This document shows, piece by piece, positions 8,460-17,522 of a stretch of 64,000 nt of DNA. The notes under the pieces are model-generated. The model saw only the letters and a list, made by a program, of their open reading frames with translations. It made no database searches and was not told the origin of the DNA. The DNA lies in NCBI RefSeq assembly GCF_900100255.1, contig NZ_FMTS01000008.1, positions 1 through 64,000 on the forward strand, read 5' to 3'. The stretch is from Asticcacaulis taihuensis (lineage in GTDB: Bacteria; Pseudomonadota; Alphaproteobacteria; Caulobacterales; Caulobacteraceae). Position numbers and translations under genes: made by a program. Every line of letters starts with the position of its first letter. Position 1 is the stretch's first letter.

Positions 8460-9650
8460 CTACAAATAAGCGAGCCACCAGTTTTTATGCCGCTGCTTGA
8501 TACCCAGCCACCACCGGCAGACGGGATAAAGCAACGCAATAACGATAACCCAGCAGACCCAGACCATCCATAAGGGCAGGTCTGTACCCTGCAATGCCGT
8601 CGGGTGCTTGATGGACATATAAAGGCTGTTGAATGCCCCGGTAAGCGGCTTGCCCATCGCCAGGTGCGCCACAATCGCGACCGCATGTACGATGTACAAA
8701 TGCGCGACATAGGCCATCAGAGGTACGGCGCCGAAGGTGCCAAGAATGCGCTCCAGCCTTGCCGGCAACCTTTCAAGCCACGGGGCCAGCAACAGAACCA
8801 CGCCCAGCGTCACGCACAGATACAGCAGCGAAGGCGGGTATTTCTGCACGTTCATGAAGTCCATCACCGTGTCTTCCAGGTGCGCCTGCATGGCCCACGG
8901 CCGCGGATCGCCGTAGAAATTACCGCCGCGCAGGGTCAGGAAGAGGATCAGCAATCCCGCCCCCAACAGCATCAGCCGCCTGTCCCGGTCGGGCGTCAGG
9001 AAGATGTGGCCCATGCCGTAGCCCAGCGCGATCACCCCAATCCACGCCAATACCGAATAGGACAGTGCCAGCACAGGCATCCCGCCCAGGCTGAACAGTC
9101 GCGGCTCATACAGGAAGTTCCAGACAATGCCGAACATCCCCAGTTGTGATGCATGTATGGAATCGAGCAGATTATGTCCCAGAGTGATGACCAGCCCCAC
9201 GATCAGCACCCATTTGCGCGGCAGATAAACCAATCCCGCCAGCGCGATCATGGACCAGCCAATGGCCCACAATATCCCCAGCAGCACCGGCACCGGCCAG
9301 CCGAACGACCAGCCCAGCCCCACAATGGTCACCTCCACCACCATCAGCCATACCCCCCGGCTCAACAGGAATATGGACAACCGGCGGATATCCGGCAGCC
9401 TTACATATTGCAGCCAGGCCGAAACACCGGCCAGAAACACAAAAGCCGGCGCGCACAGGTGCGCCGACCAGCGCATGGCGAAGAGAATCGGATTGCTGAC
9501 ATGAAAATCCATAGGATCGAGCGCGAAACCGCTGATATGCGTATATCTGCGCACGTGATCCAGCGCCATGATCACGATGATCAGCCCACGCAGGATATCA
9601 ATTACCGCGAGGCGTTGCCCCGCCTTTAAAGCATCCACCCCGTCCGACAT
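8460..9650 (-). CDS. DUF1624 / heparan-alpha-glucosaminide N-acetyltransferase-like membrane protein
   Basis: This 396-residue protein with about ten membrane segments belongs to the DUF1624 / HGSNAT catalytic-domain group. The signature near the N-terminus, DILRGLIIVIMALDHVRRY, contains the conserved histidine. HGSNAT transfers acetyl groups across membranes to glucosamine; bacterial members are mostly untested. I chose ATG 9650 because GGGGAG stands 7 bases upstream, whereas a GTG at 9719 lacks a ribosome site. A distant relative (NagX-like) is encoded at 54089-55201. No operon partner is evident. Confidence 0.8.
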   Translation of the reverse strand: MSDGVDALKAGQRLAVIDILRGLIIVIMALDHVRRYTHISGFALDPMDFHVSNPILFAMRWSAHLCAPAFVFLAGVSAWLQYVRLPDIRRLSIFLLSRGVWLMVVEVTIVGLGWSFGWPVPVLLGILWAIGWSMIALAGLVYLPRKWVLIVGLVITLGHNLLDSIHASQLGMFGIVWNFLYEPRLFSLGGMPVLALSYSVLAWIGVIALGYGMGHIFLTPDRDRRLMLLGAGLLILFLTLRGGNFYGDPRPWAMQAHLEDTVMDFMNVQKYPPSLLYLCVTLGVVLLLAPWLERLPARLERILGTFGAVPLMAYVAHLYIVHAVAIVAHLAMGKPLTGAFNSLYMSIKHPTALQGTDLPLWMVWVCWVIVIALLYPVCRWWLGIKQRHKNWWLAYL

Positions 9651-9742
9651 GCCGTGCTCCCCGACGACTTTGTTAACCAAAGTACGCCGAATTGCCGCTT
9701 TAGCAAGCCGGATAGTCACAGTTGCAATTTATCTACGGCAAC

Positions 9743-9770
9743 AAAAAACGGCCCCCTTTCGGAGGCCGTT
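9743..9770 (-). terminator. Rho-independent terminator of typA
   Basis: On the minus strand AACGGCCTCC-GAAA-GGGGGCCGTT is followed by a T-run (TTTTTTG), directly after the typA stop codon at 9775. This is a classical intrinsic terminator. Confidence 0.9.
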
Positions 9771-9774
9771 CTCA

Positions 9775-11613
<1,839 letters not shown>

Positions 11614-11635
11614 AAAGGGCCTTTTATTCAATATA

Positions 11636-12030
11636 CGCCTCCCCTATTCATGGGGGAGGTGGCGCGCAGCGCCGGAGGGGGCTTTATCTTCAAGCCTCCC
11701 CAACGGGTCAGGGCGGCTTTATTGTCGTTTGCACCTCCCCAACAGGTCAGGAAGGTCTTTCTATCTTGTACCTCCCCGCTATGGGCAGGCTTTCATTCTT
11801 GTACCTCCCCGCTTGTCGGGGTTTGGCGCCAGCGAAAGTATAGCTTTCGCCAGCCATGGGACCATTGGCGAAGCCAATGGTGGTGGGGGTTCTTACTTTC
11901 TCGCCTCTCCTCCTCCTCATCTGGGGAGGTGGCGCGAAGCGACGGAGGAACCCTTCCCTCCTCCCCTGTGAAACGGGGGAGGTGTCAGCGCGAGGCCCTT
12001 AAGGGCCGGTGTCGCTGACGGAGGGGGCCC
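11636..12030. repeat. Cluster of palindromic intergenic repeats upstream of typA
   Basis: About 400 bases without a gene consist of several repeat units: GGGGGAGGTGGCGCGCAGCGC near 11650, three similar CCTCCCC(N)GGTCAGG-type pieces at 11695-11800, a GTGGTGGGGGTTCTTACTTTC end near 11879-11900, and GGGGAGGTGGCGCGAAGCGACGGAGG near 11925-11948. The pieces match families seen at 16792-17036 and 21723-21881. The block appears to be nested or successive insertions of such elements between typA and the AT-rich island. Confidence 0.6.
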
Positions 12031-12056
12031 CTCAGGGCTCTCCCGCTCCGAACACC

Positions 12057-12082
12057 AAAAAAGCCTCTCGACTAGAGAGGCC
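12057..12082 (-). terminator. Orphan Rho-independent terminator, minus strand
   Basis: On the minus strand GCCTCTC-TAGTC-GAGAGGC is followed by TTTTTT. No minus-strand gene ends here: the next gene rightwards (12268) is on the plus strand and typA lies beyond the repeats. It could end a small RNA, or be the relic of a gene displaced when the neighbouring AT-rich island arrived. Confidence 0.7.
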
Positions 12083-12267
12083 GGAAGGGTTGGATCGTTT
12101 GAGATTGCGCGCTCTATAACCGAATCCGCCTCAAAAGGCCATAGCCACCGGTGGATTATTTTCGCGGGTGCGAGAGGCTGACGATTTGGAATTCACAGGC
12201 ATGACAAATTAGCTTACCATTTGATTGCGTGAGACTCAGTGCATCGCGTAATCGCGAAATCACCAGA

Positions 12268-13029
12268 ATGGCGCACAACTTGACGAGAATTGATGAAGCT
12301 GCACTTAAAGCTGCCGTAATAGACCGCTTAATTGCAACAAGACATGCCGATGATAATTCAGTCATTGTGACCGAAATGACGGTCGCAAATTGGTCGAGAC
12401 GTGCAGACGTAGTACTCGCCAATGGAAAACTGTGGGGTTTCGAGATCAAATCCGAACTCGATAGCTTGTCTCGCCTAAAAGGGCAGGTAGAGACTTTCAC
12501 AAAGTATTTTGAAAAATTTGTTTTGGTGCTGGCAGAGCGTTTTGTTGACGAGATGCTGGAATCAATTCCCGAAGGCGTTGGTCTGTGGTCTGCCGATAAG
12601 GTTGGAAATCTAACTCAAAAAATTGCCCCTAAACAAACACAACTATCTGCAGAATCTTATATTTCTTTAATGACAGCTACCGAGATAAAGAAATTACTGA
12701 CCTGTAACGGCCTGAAAACTGAAAAAGGTTGCCATCGAATGGCGCTGGTGAATGAAGCAATTAAATTACCAATAAAAGACCTCTCTTCAGCCGCTCGGGA
12801 AGCAGTAAAAAATAGATACAAGGAAAGATATCATAGATTTTTATCTGAAAAAGAAAGTAAAAAAACAATCAAAGCCCTTTCTTTCCTAACCCGAACTCCC
12901 CTTAAAATACCTAGACAGACTCATGCCCCGCCCGCAATTGTCGAAATAAAAGATATTCCCATCAGTCATGACAACCCATATTTAGTACATGCCCCCAGCG
13001 GGCCCATCTTAAAACGTAAAGTGGATTAA
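12268..13029 (+). CDS. sce7726 family protein with PD-(D/E)XK nuclease-like motif
   Basis: This 253-residue protein resembles the sce7726 family. The N-terminal half contains RRADVVLANGKLWGFEIKSE, giving Asp47, Glu59 and Lys61 in the spacing of a PD-(D/E)XK nuclease core, and then the family-typical run in which the protein is said to be compared with lookup of user keys (FEKFVLVLAERFVDEM). The C-terminal part is basic and lysine-rich. ATG 12268 lacks a clear ribosome site; GTG 12229 is an alternative. DNA here is visibly AT-rich with rare codons for this genome, indicating transfer. Its stop abuts the stop of the convergent beta-family gene. Nuclease activity is inferred from the motif only. 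Confidence 0.75.
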   Translation: MAHNLTRIDEAALKAAVIDRLIATRHADDNSVIVTEMTVANWSRRADVVLANGKLWGFEIKSELDSLSRLKGQVETFTKYFEKFVLVLAERFVDEMLESIPEGVGLWSADKVGNLTQKIAPKQTQLSAESYISLMTATEIKKLLTCNGLKTEKGCHRMALVNEAIKLPIKDLSSAAREAVKNRYKERYHRFLSEKESKKTIKALSFLTRTPLKIPRQTHAPPAIVEIKDIPISHDNPYLVHAPSGPILKRKVD

Positions 13030-14109
13030 TTACATTAAATCATCTAAATCATACGGGTCTACTGCGTCCGCTTCATCAGGGAAACTGACCGAAAGTTGAC
13101 GCTCAATATGCATGTTAACACGGGCAGCAATCCAATTGGCAGGAGCGCCAAAGCCAGAAGGAACAACTCCCGTGTTTGCAGTCTGTAGAATTATGTCCGC
13201 CCCCCAATTGGCTCGCGCAAATTCAACATCCCAATCTTCAAGGCTTACAATTCTACGAGCGCACTCCACATAACCACCATCGTCATCTCTGCGGCGAGCG
13301 TAAAACCAGCTGTACTCAGTGCAATAATCAATTCTTGGAACCCACCGACTTATCATTGGTTCAAAAGGTTCAGGATAAATTGCAGAATGATCACCATATA
13401 TTGCAACCTCATCCCCCCCCAACTGAGTGTGAAATTCTCGATCAATGATCTCCAAGCTAGCTTGGCCGTCACCATAAGCGGCTACGGATTTAGGAAAACT
13501 AGAAGACACTACGGCAATCCGAGCACTTGGCTCAGTCTCGCGTAGAGCCGTAATGACACGGCGGGCCTCAACAATTTTTGTCTCAAGCGCACCGCGGATG
13601 TACCCAAAATCTAGTACAATGAATACACTATTAACATCTGCCACAGCGGCTAATGCTGCTTTTAAAAACCCTAGATCGATTGACGGCTTTTTGGTTCGGA
13701 TCAGAACCGTATTATACTCCGCTTCTATCTCAACAACTTGCCGAATAAATGCCCTTTCCGAGCCGTCAGAATCAATAATTGCCGCGGGAGTAAGCCCTGG
13801 ATATCCACGAACTAGCTCTCTCCAATTTAAATAATGATTTTCTGGATTCGTGACTTCGGCCAAATCATCACATGACTGGTCACTAACCATATTTAAATCA
13901 ACAAAGCACCCACCAATTTTGGCTTGTATTGCTTCCAAAACCTTGGATGTTTGGGTTAATCTTCCAAATTTACCAATGGAAATAAGTGGATGAAGCGAAG
14001 CCTTTGCAATTGGAGACAGTTGCATGTACCCCTTAACTTCCGCTTGCCTTGAACGGAGGCATGGTAAGTATTTAATTGAATCAAGCAATTGCTGGCCATG
14101 CAAGTTCAT
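13030..14109 (-). CDS. Beta family protein (PF14350-like)
   Basis: This 359-residue protein resembles the beta protein family, named after a phage T4 product and related to sce7725 proteins; in Sorangium the loci sce7725 and sce7726 are neighbours, as here. The N-terminus YLPCLRSRQAEVKGYMQL is the typical opening of the family, and a TIM-barrel-like fold has been suggested by its repeating beta-alpha pattern (inference). Start ATG 14109 has an excellent GGAGG 7 bases upstream and overlaps the stop of the membrane-protein gene by four bases (ATGA). AT-rich, like the whole island. Biochemical role unknown; a defence role is plausible from context. Confidence 0.75.
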   Translation of the reverse strand: MNLHGQQLLDSIKYLPCLRSRQAEVKGYMQLSPIAKASLHPLISIGKFGRLTQTSKVLEAIQAKIGGCFVDLNMVSDQSCDDLAEVTNPENHYLNWRELVRGYPGLTPAAIIDSDGSERAFIRQVVEIEAEYNTVLIRTKKPSIDLGFLKAALAAVADVNSVFIVLDFGYIRGALETKIVEARRVITALRETEPSARIAVVSSSFPKSVAAYGDGQASLEIIDREFHTQLGGDEVAIYGDHSAIYPEPFEPMISRWVPRIDYCTEYSWFYARRRDDDGGYVECARRIVSLEDWDVEFARANWGADIILQTANTGVVPSGFGAPANWIAARVNMHIERQLSVSFPDEADAVDPYDLDDLM

Positions 14110-14528
14110 TGATTTCCTCCCTCTTCTTGCGCGGCCCCAGATTGTGCTCGAGACCTTCTCGATGGAACTCGACCTGGCAACGTTCGAGGTATTGGTTCGC
14201 GGGTTTGAATAATCTCTAATGCAACTCTCATAGATTCCGCCACGTTGTTGGCAGTTCCAGACCACTCAGATGCCTGAATTTTTGTTTCTTCAAGTTCTCC
14301 CTTTAACAAAGGAAAATCTTTGTTTATTTTTGCTCGCAAAATTCCATTAATTACCAAAAGTCCGACACTTAACGTCCAACCCGATCCAGCAACTATGGCA
14401 AGAACAACAAATTTATCATGCCAAAATATCGAAGCTATGCCTACAATAGATGCTGCTCCAGATCCAATGATCAGGAACGCACCTATTAAACTATTCTCAG
14501 AGAAATCAGGTCCTTTTCCAGACACCAT
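14106..14528 (-). CDS. Two-helix membrane protein coupled to the beta-family gene
   Basis: This 140-residue protein has two transmembrane segments (about residues 13-34 and 40-62) followed by a hydrophilic, probably helical region of about 75 residues ending in an Arg/Ser-rich and Glu-rich tail. I know no family for it. I chose ATG 14528, after GGGGG; upstream TTG is unlikely. It overlaps the next gene by ATGA, so the two products are probably made together and may interact at the inner membrane. AT-rich composition like its partners. Confidence 0.65.
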   Translation of the reverse strand: MVSGKGPDFSENSLIGAFLIIGSGAASIVGIASIFWHDKFVVLAIVAGSGWTLSVGLLVINGILRAKINKDFPLLKGELEETKIQASEWSGTANNVAESMRVALEIIQTREPIPRTLPGRVPSRRSRAQSGAAQEEGGNQ

Positions 14529-14643
14529 CGCCCCCAAAGCGCCATCACCCGCCTAAGTGGTACTTCTAAAAAATTTGATTTTCAATAGAAACCAGCGCGT
14601 AACCTAAAATCCCCTCCCCGCCATCCGGCCGCATCATATCCGG

Positions 14644-14830
14644 ATGGACACCTCAGCCGACGGGTTCGCGCCAGATCAGGGTGATGCCACGGCGCTGGCC
14701 ACGCGCCGGCTGACCCTGCGTGCCTATGCCGACCCTATCGCGCAGCCAAAATTCCCTAACCAGTCGAGGGGCTGGACCTGCCCGATACCTTTCTGGAGGC
14801 CAGACGCGCCTTCCGCCAGGATCGGCAAAT
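14644..14830 (+). pseudogene. 5-prime fragment of an unknown repeat-family gene
   Basis: Bases 14600-14830 closely match 15809-16005, including 35 bases before the start codon and the codons for MDTSADGFAPDQ and TALATRRLTLRAYAD. An insertion of about 14 bases near 14753 breaks the frame, and similarity ends near 14830 where AT-rich sequence begins. This is the front end of a destroyed copy of the gene at 15853-16784. Confidence 0.75.
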
Positions 14831-15109
14831 GTCTGATATTTTCCGTCTTTGATAAATATTTACCCGTATAATTATAGAAAATAGTCAACAATACGAGCCG
14901 CATAACAATAATTATTAATATAAACTTTTCAATAAAACCGAATTTTATTGCAATTTTTCACCCATTATGACACAATCCCCTTATTCGAAACCAGACCTTT
15001 GACTTGTCTGCACGCTCAGGCTTTCTCTCAAGCATCGCAAATTTCGGACCGTGCCGCGCATTTTCGCGCCGCATAACCGCACAATTGTGCGATTCTCAAG
15101 GAGGCCCTC
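14831..15109. other. AT-rich leader region of the cold-shock gene
   Basis: No gene is seen here. Sequence from about 14838 to 14990 is strikingly rich in A and T compared with the flanks. It presumably contains the cold-shock gene promoter and its 5-prime untranslated region, but I could not fix a -35/-10 pair with confidence. Confidence 0.4.
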
Positions 15110-15313
15110 ATGGCCAATGGTACAGTTAAATGGTTCAACCCCATCAAGGGGTTTGGCTTCATCCAGCCGGAAGACGGCAGCGGCGATGTCTTCGTCCATA
15201 TCTCGGCGGTCGAAAAGGCCGGCCTGCGCAGCCTGAACGAAGGCCAGTCCATCACTTATCAGCTCTTAAATGAGCGCGGCAAGAACGCCGCGGTTGATCT
15301 CAGCACAGTCTGA
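15110..15313 (+). CDS. Cold-shock domain protein, CspA family
   Basis: This 67-residue single cold-shock domain binds single-stranded nucleic acid and acts as an RNA chaperone. RNP1 (KGFGFI) and RNP2 (VFVHI) are intact, and the opening MANGTVKWFNPIKGFGFIQ is typical. A strong AAGGAGG lies just before the ATG, and the gene has an AT-rich upstream leader of the kind seen for cold-induced members. It sits between fragments of a broken gene family, suggesting that this segment has been rearranged. Confidence 0.95.
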   Translation: MANGTVKWFNPIKGFGFIQPEDGSGDVFVHISAVEKAGLRSLNEGQSITYQLLNERGKNAAVDLSTV

Positions 15314-15362
15314 GCGAAAGGAAGGGCCAGGTCCGGTCACGCCGGTCCCTCGCCCGCACATC

Positions 15363-15614
15363 ATGAGACAAAAATTTTCATTGGCGGCCCCGCGCTGGGA
15401 CGACATCTGGCCGACCGCCGGCGAAACCGGACTGAAGCACCAGGTCGTGCCCGTTCGCTTTTGCATCCTGCCGCGCGGCAAATCCTGGCAGGTCTCGCGT
15501 AACGCCGCCTTCTGGGGCGTTTTCCAGTCGCGCACCGAAGCCGATAACTCGGTCCGCCAGGCCATGCTGGCCATCTTCACGGCGGGCGGCGCGGCTCAGG
15601 TTCGCTTTACCTGA
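15363..15614 (+). CDS. Small hypothetical protein, possibly DUF2188-like
   Basis: This 83-residue protein contains a pattern (VPVRFCILPRGKSWQVSR, then a phenylalanine and a T-E-A-D helix) that faintly recalls DUF2188 stress-type small proteins. The match is from memory and weak. It begins 50 bases after the cold-shock gene and may be co-transcribed. No ribosome site precedes ATG 15363, and the same frame is open further upstream through the cold-shock gene end. Confidence 0.45.
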   Translation: MRQKFSLAAPRWDDIWPTAGETGLKHQVVPVRFCILPRGKSWQVSRNAAFWGVFQSRTEADNSVRQAMLAIFTAGGAAQVRFT

Positions 15615-15679
15615 CTGCACCGCGCAGGGGGAAAGGCCGGCGCGTCCTTAGATAGGCTTGGGGGTAGCGCCGGCCGATC

Positions 15680-15799
15680 TGCGCCCTATTGCAAGAGCGA
15701 TAACGATTTCTACGACATCTCGGCGCACTTTGATGAGAATGTCCTCGAGCCGCCGCCGCTTGATCCACCGCCTGCCTGGCTCGCAAGGTCCCGCCTTAA
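15680..15799 (+). pseudogene. 3-prime remnant of the same unknown gene family
   Basis: Translation of this stretch gives DNDFYDISAHFDENVL, then a proline-rich run and, after a small indel, LARKVPP and stop TAA at 15797-15799. This matches the C-terminus of the intact frame at 16146-16784 (YYSLAADFDERVL ... WLVRKVPP). It is the tail of a destroyed copy, 53 bases before the next copy starts. Confidence 0.7.
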
Positions 15800-15852
15800 A
15801 ATTCGTAAAGCAAGAAATCCCCCTCCCCGCCATCCGGCCGCATCATATCCGT

Positions 15853-16784
15853 ATGGACACCTCTGCCGATGGGTTTGCGCCAGATCAGGATGATGCCACG
15901 GCGCTGGCCACGCGCCGGCTGACCTTGCGCGCCTATGCCGACCATATCGCGCAGATAGTCGAGGGGCTGGACCTGCCCGATACCTTTCTGGAGGCCGAGC
16001 GCGCCGCGCGCGCCATCACCGCCGCCGACCGAATTATCCAGCAACTGCCTCTCACCCCCGAAGACACCGCCCCGGACACGACACCGGACAACCCTCCGGC
16101 CGCCCGCAAGGCCCGCGCCTGCGCCTGCGCGCCAGAGCCGACCGGTTGCTGGAGGTTATCGGCCTGATCCCCGATCCGGACAGCTACCTCGAAGGCGAAC
16201 GCGCAAGCCGCTGCCTGCTGGCTTCCGACCGTATGCTCTCCCAGCTTTACGAAGCGCCGCAAAGCCCCGATAGGTATAAGGCGCGCTTCCCCAAATCCCC
16301 CGCCTTTGCCGACGATCTCGATCCAGAAAACGACCCAGACGACGATCCGGAAGACACCACCGACGGGCGCGCCGAATTCCTGGCGAAGGCCGATCGCTAT
16401 GCCATCGGCTGCGCCCGCAACAGCGGCATCTGGCCGGACGGCACCGCCTTCGACAAGGACGCCCCCGCGCCGCGAAGTCCGTGGCGGCTGGCGGACAGCC
16501 TCACCATTTTCCAGTGCGAGAGCGATCCGGCGCAAAAGGACCGCTGGCCGGCCCTGCTGATGCTGAACCGCGCCAATGCGGTCATACGCGCCATGGCCCG
16601 CCGTGATGGCCGCTGGCCCGACTATTCGCCCTTTGGCGAAGACGATCCGGACTATTACAGCCTGGCGGCGGATTTTGACGAAAGGGTGCTCAATAAGCCG
16701 AAACTTGATCCGCCGCCGGACCACAAGGAACTCCCCAACACCATCGGCTTCCCTGCCTGGCTGGTGCGCAAGGTGCCGCCTTAG
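15853..16784 (+). pseudogene. Frameshifted unknown repeat-containing protein gene
   Basis: Frame 1 opens at ATG 15853 (MDTSADGFAPDQ) and continues to 16167; frame 3 carries the rest to the TAG at 16782-16784. Across the junction the protein contains two related units: LRAYADHIAQ...LEAERAARAI in frame 1 and LRARADRLLE...LEGERASRCL in frame 3. The latter begins upstream of any start codon in its frame, near 16116. A one-base indel in the GC-rich stretch 16100-16130 would join them into one protein of about 310 residues. Family unknown. Sequencing error or programmed shifting are alternatives to decay. Confidence 0.65.
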
Positions 16785-16791
16785 GTGTAGA

Positions 16792-17036
16792 AAGTAAGAA
16801 CCCCCACCACCACATCTCACGCTACGCGTTCGTGCGGTCCCCCTCCCCAGCAAGCTGGGGAGGTACAATCTTTCTTGATCCTCCCCTCTTGGAGGGGAGG
16901 TGGCGAGCAAGCGTAGACCGCAGGTCGAAGTGCGTCGAGACGGAGGGGTAAAGTCCACGCACCTCACTTGGGGTTTTACCCCTCCGCCTCGACGCGCTGC
17001 GCTTGCTCGGCACCTCCCCTCCAAGAGGGGAGGATC
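16792..17036. repeat. Two adjacent palindromic repeat elements (families B and A)
   Basis: Bases 16792-16866 hold a family B end (GTAAGAACCCCCACCACCAC followed by GCGGTCCCCCTCCCC and a GGGGAGG hairpin). Bases 16877-17036 are a near-perfect long inverted repeat beginning GATCCTCCCCTC and ending GAGGGGAGGATC, with arms of about 65 bases and a loop of about 30 bases. The element separates the convergent pseudogene and response-regulator gene. Confidence 0.7.
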
Positions 17037-17050
17037 TTTGCGTCTTACCC

Positions 17051-17458
17051 TCAATTCACCCTTTTAACCGAAACCGCCGTCACGATTTCCTCCAACTGCT
17101 CCATCAGGAACGGCTTGCACAACACCTGATCCATACCGGCCAGTTCGCACAGCCGGCGCGTGCCCATGTCCGAATGCCCGGTGATCCCCACGATCGGCAC
17201 CGGTGGCACCAGCCCCTCGCCTTCCTGGCCGCGGATCGCCTTGGTGGCCGCCAGGCCGTCCATCACCGGCATCTCGATATCCATCAGGATCAGGGCATAG
17301 GCCGAATTGGCGGACATCTCCAGCGCCTCGCGGCCATCGCGCGCGCGCTCGACGCCGAAATCCAGCAGGTCGAGCATGGATTCGATGACGAAGGCGGTCT
17401 CGTCATTGTCATCGGCCACAAGGACCAGACGGTTTGTCTTGGGGCTGAGTTCGCTCAT
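17051..17458 (-). CDS. Single-domain response regulator
   Basis: This 135-residue protein is a stand-alone receiver (REC) domain. The acidic pocket (VADDND, Asp16/17), the phosphorylation site Asp60 (LILMDIEMPVMDG), the Thr/Ser switch (ITGHS) and Lys in CKPF are intact. It has no output domain, like CheY or DivK relatives, so it acts by protein contact or phosphate relay. ATG 17458 is preceded by AAAGGG. It lies 64 bases downstream of the glucuronoyl-esterase-like gene on the same strand and could be on its transcript. Confidence 0.88.
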   Translation of the reverse strand: MSELSPKTNRLVLVADDNDETAFVIESMLDLLDFGVERARDGREALEMSANSAYALILMDIEMPVMDGLAATKAIRGQEGEGLVPPVPIVGITGHSDMGTRRLCELAGMDQVLCKPFLMEQLEEIVTAVSVKRVN

Positions 17459-17522
17459 GCCACACCCTTTTACACGTGCGCGGACCATAGCCCGACGCAT
17501 GTAAAGGATCAGTACGGGATGG

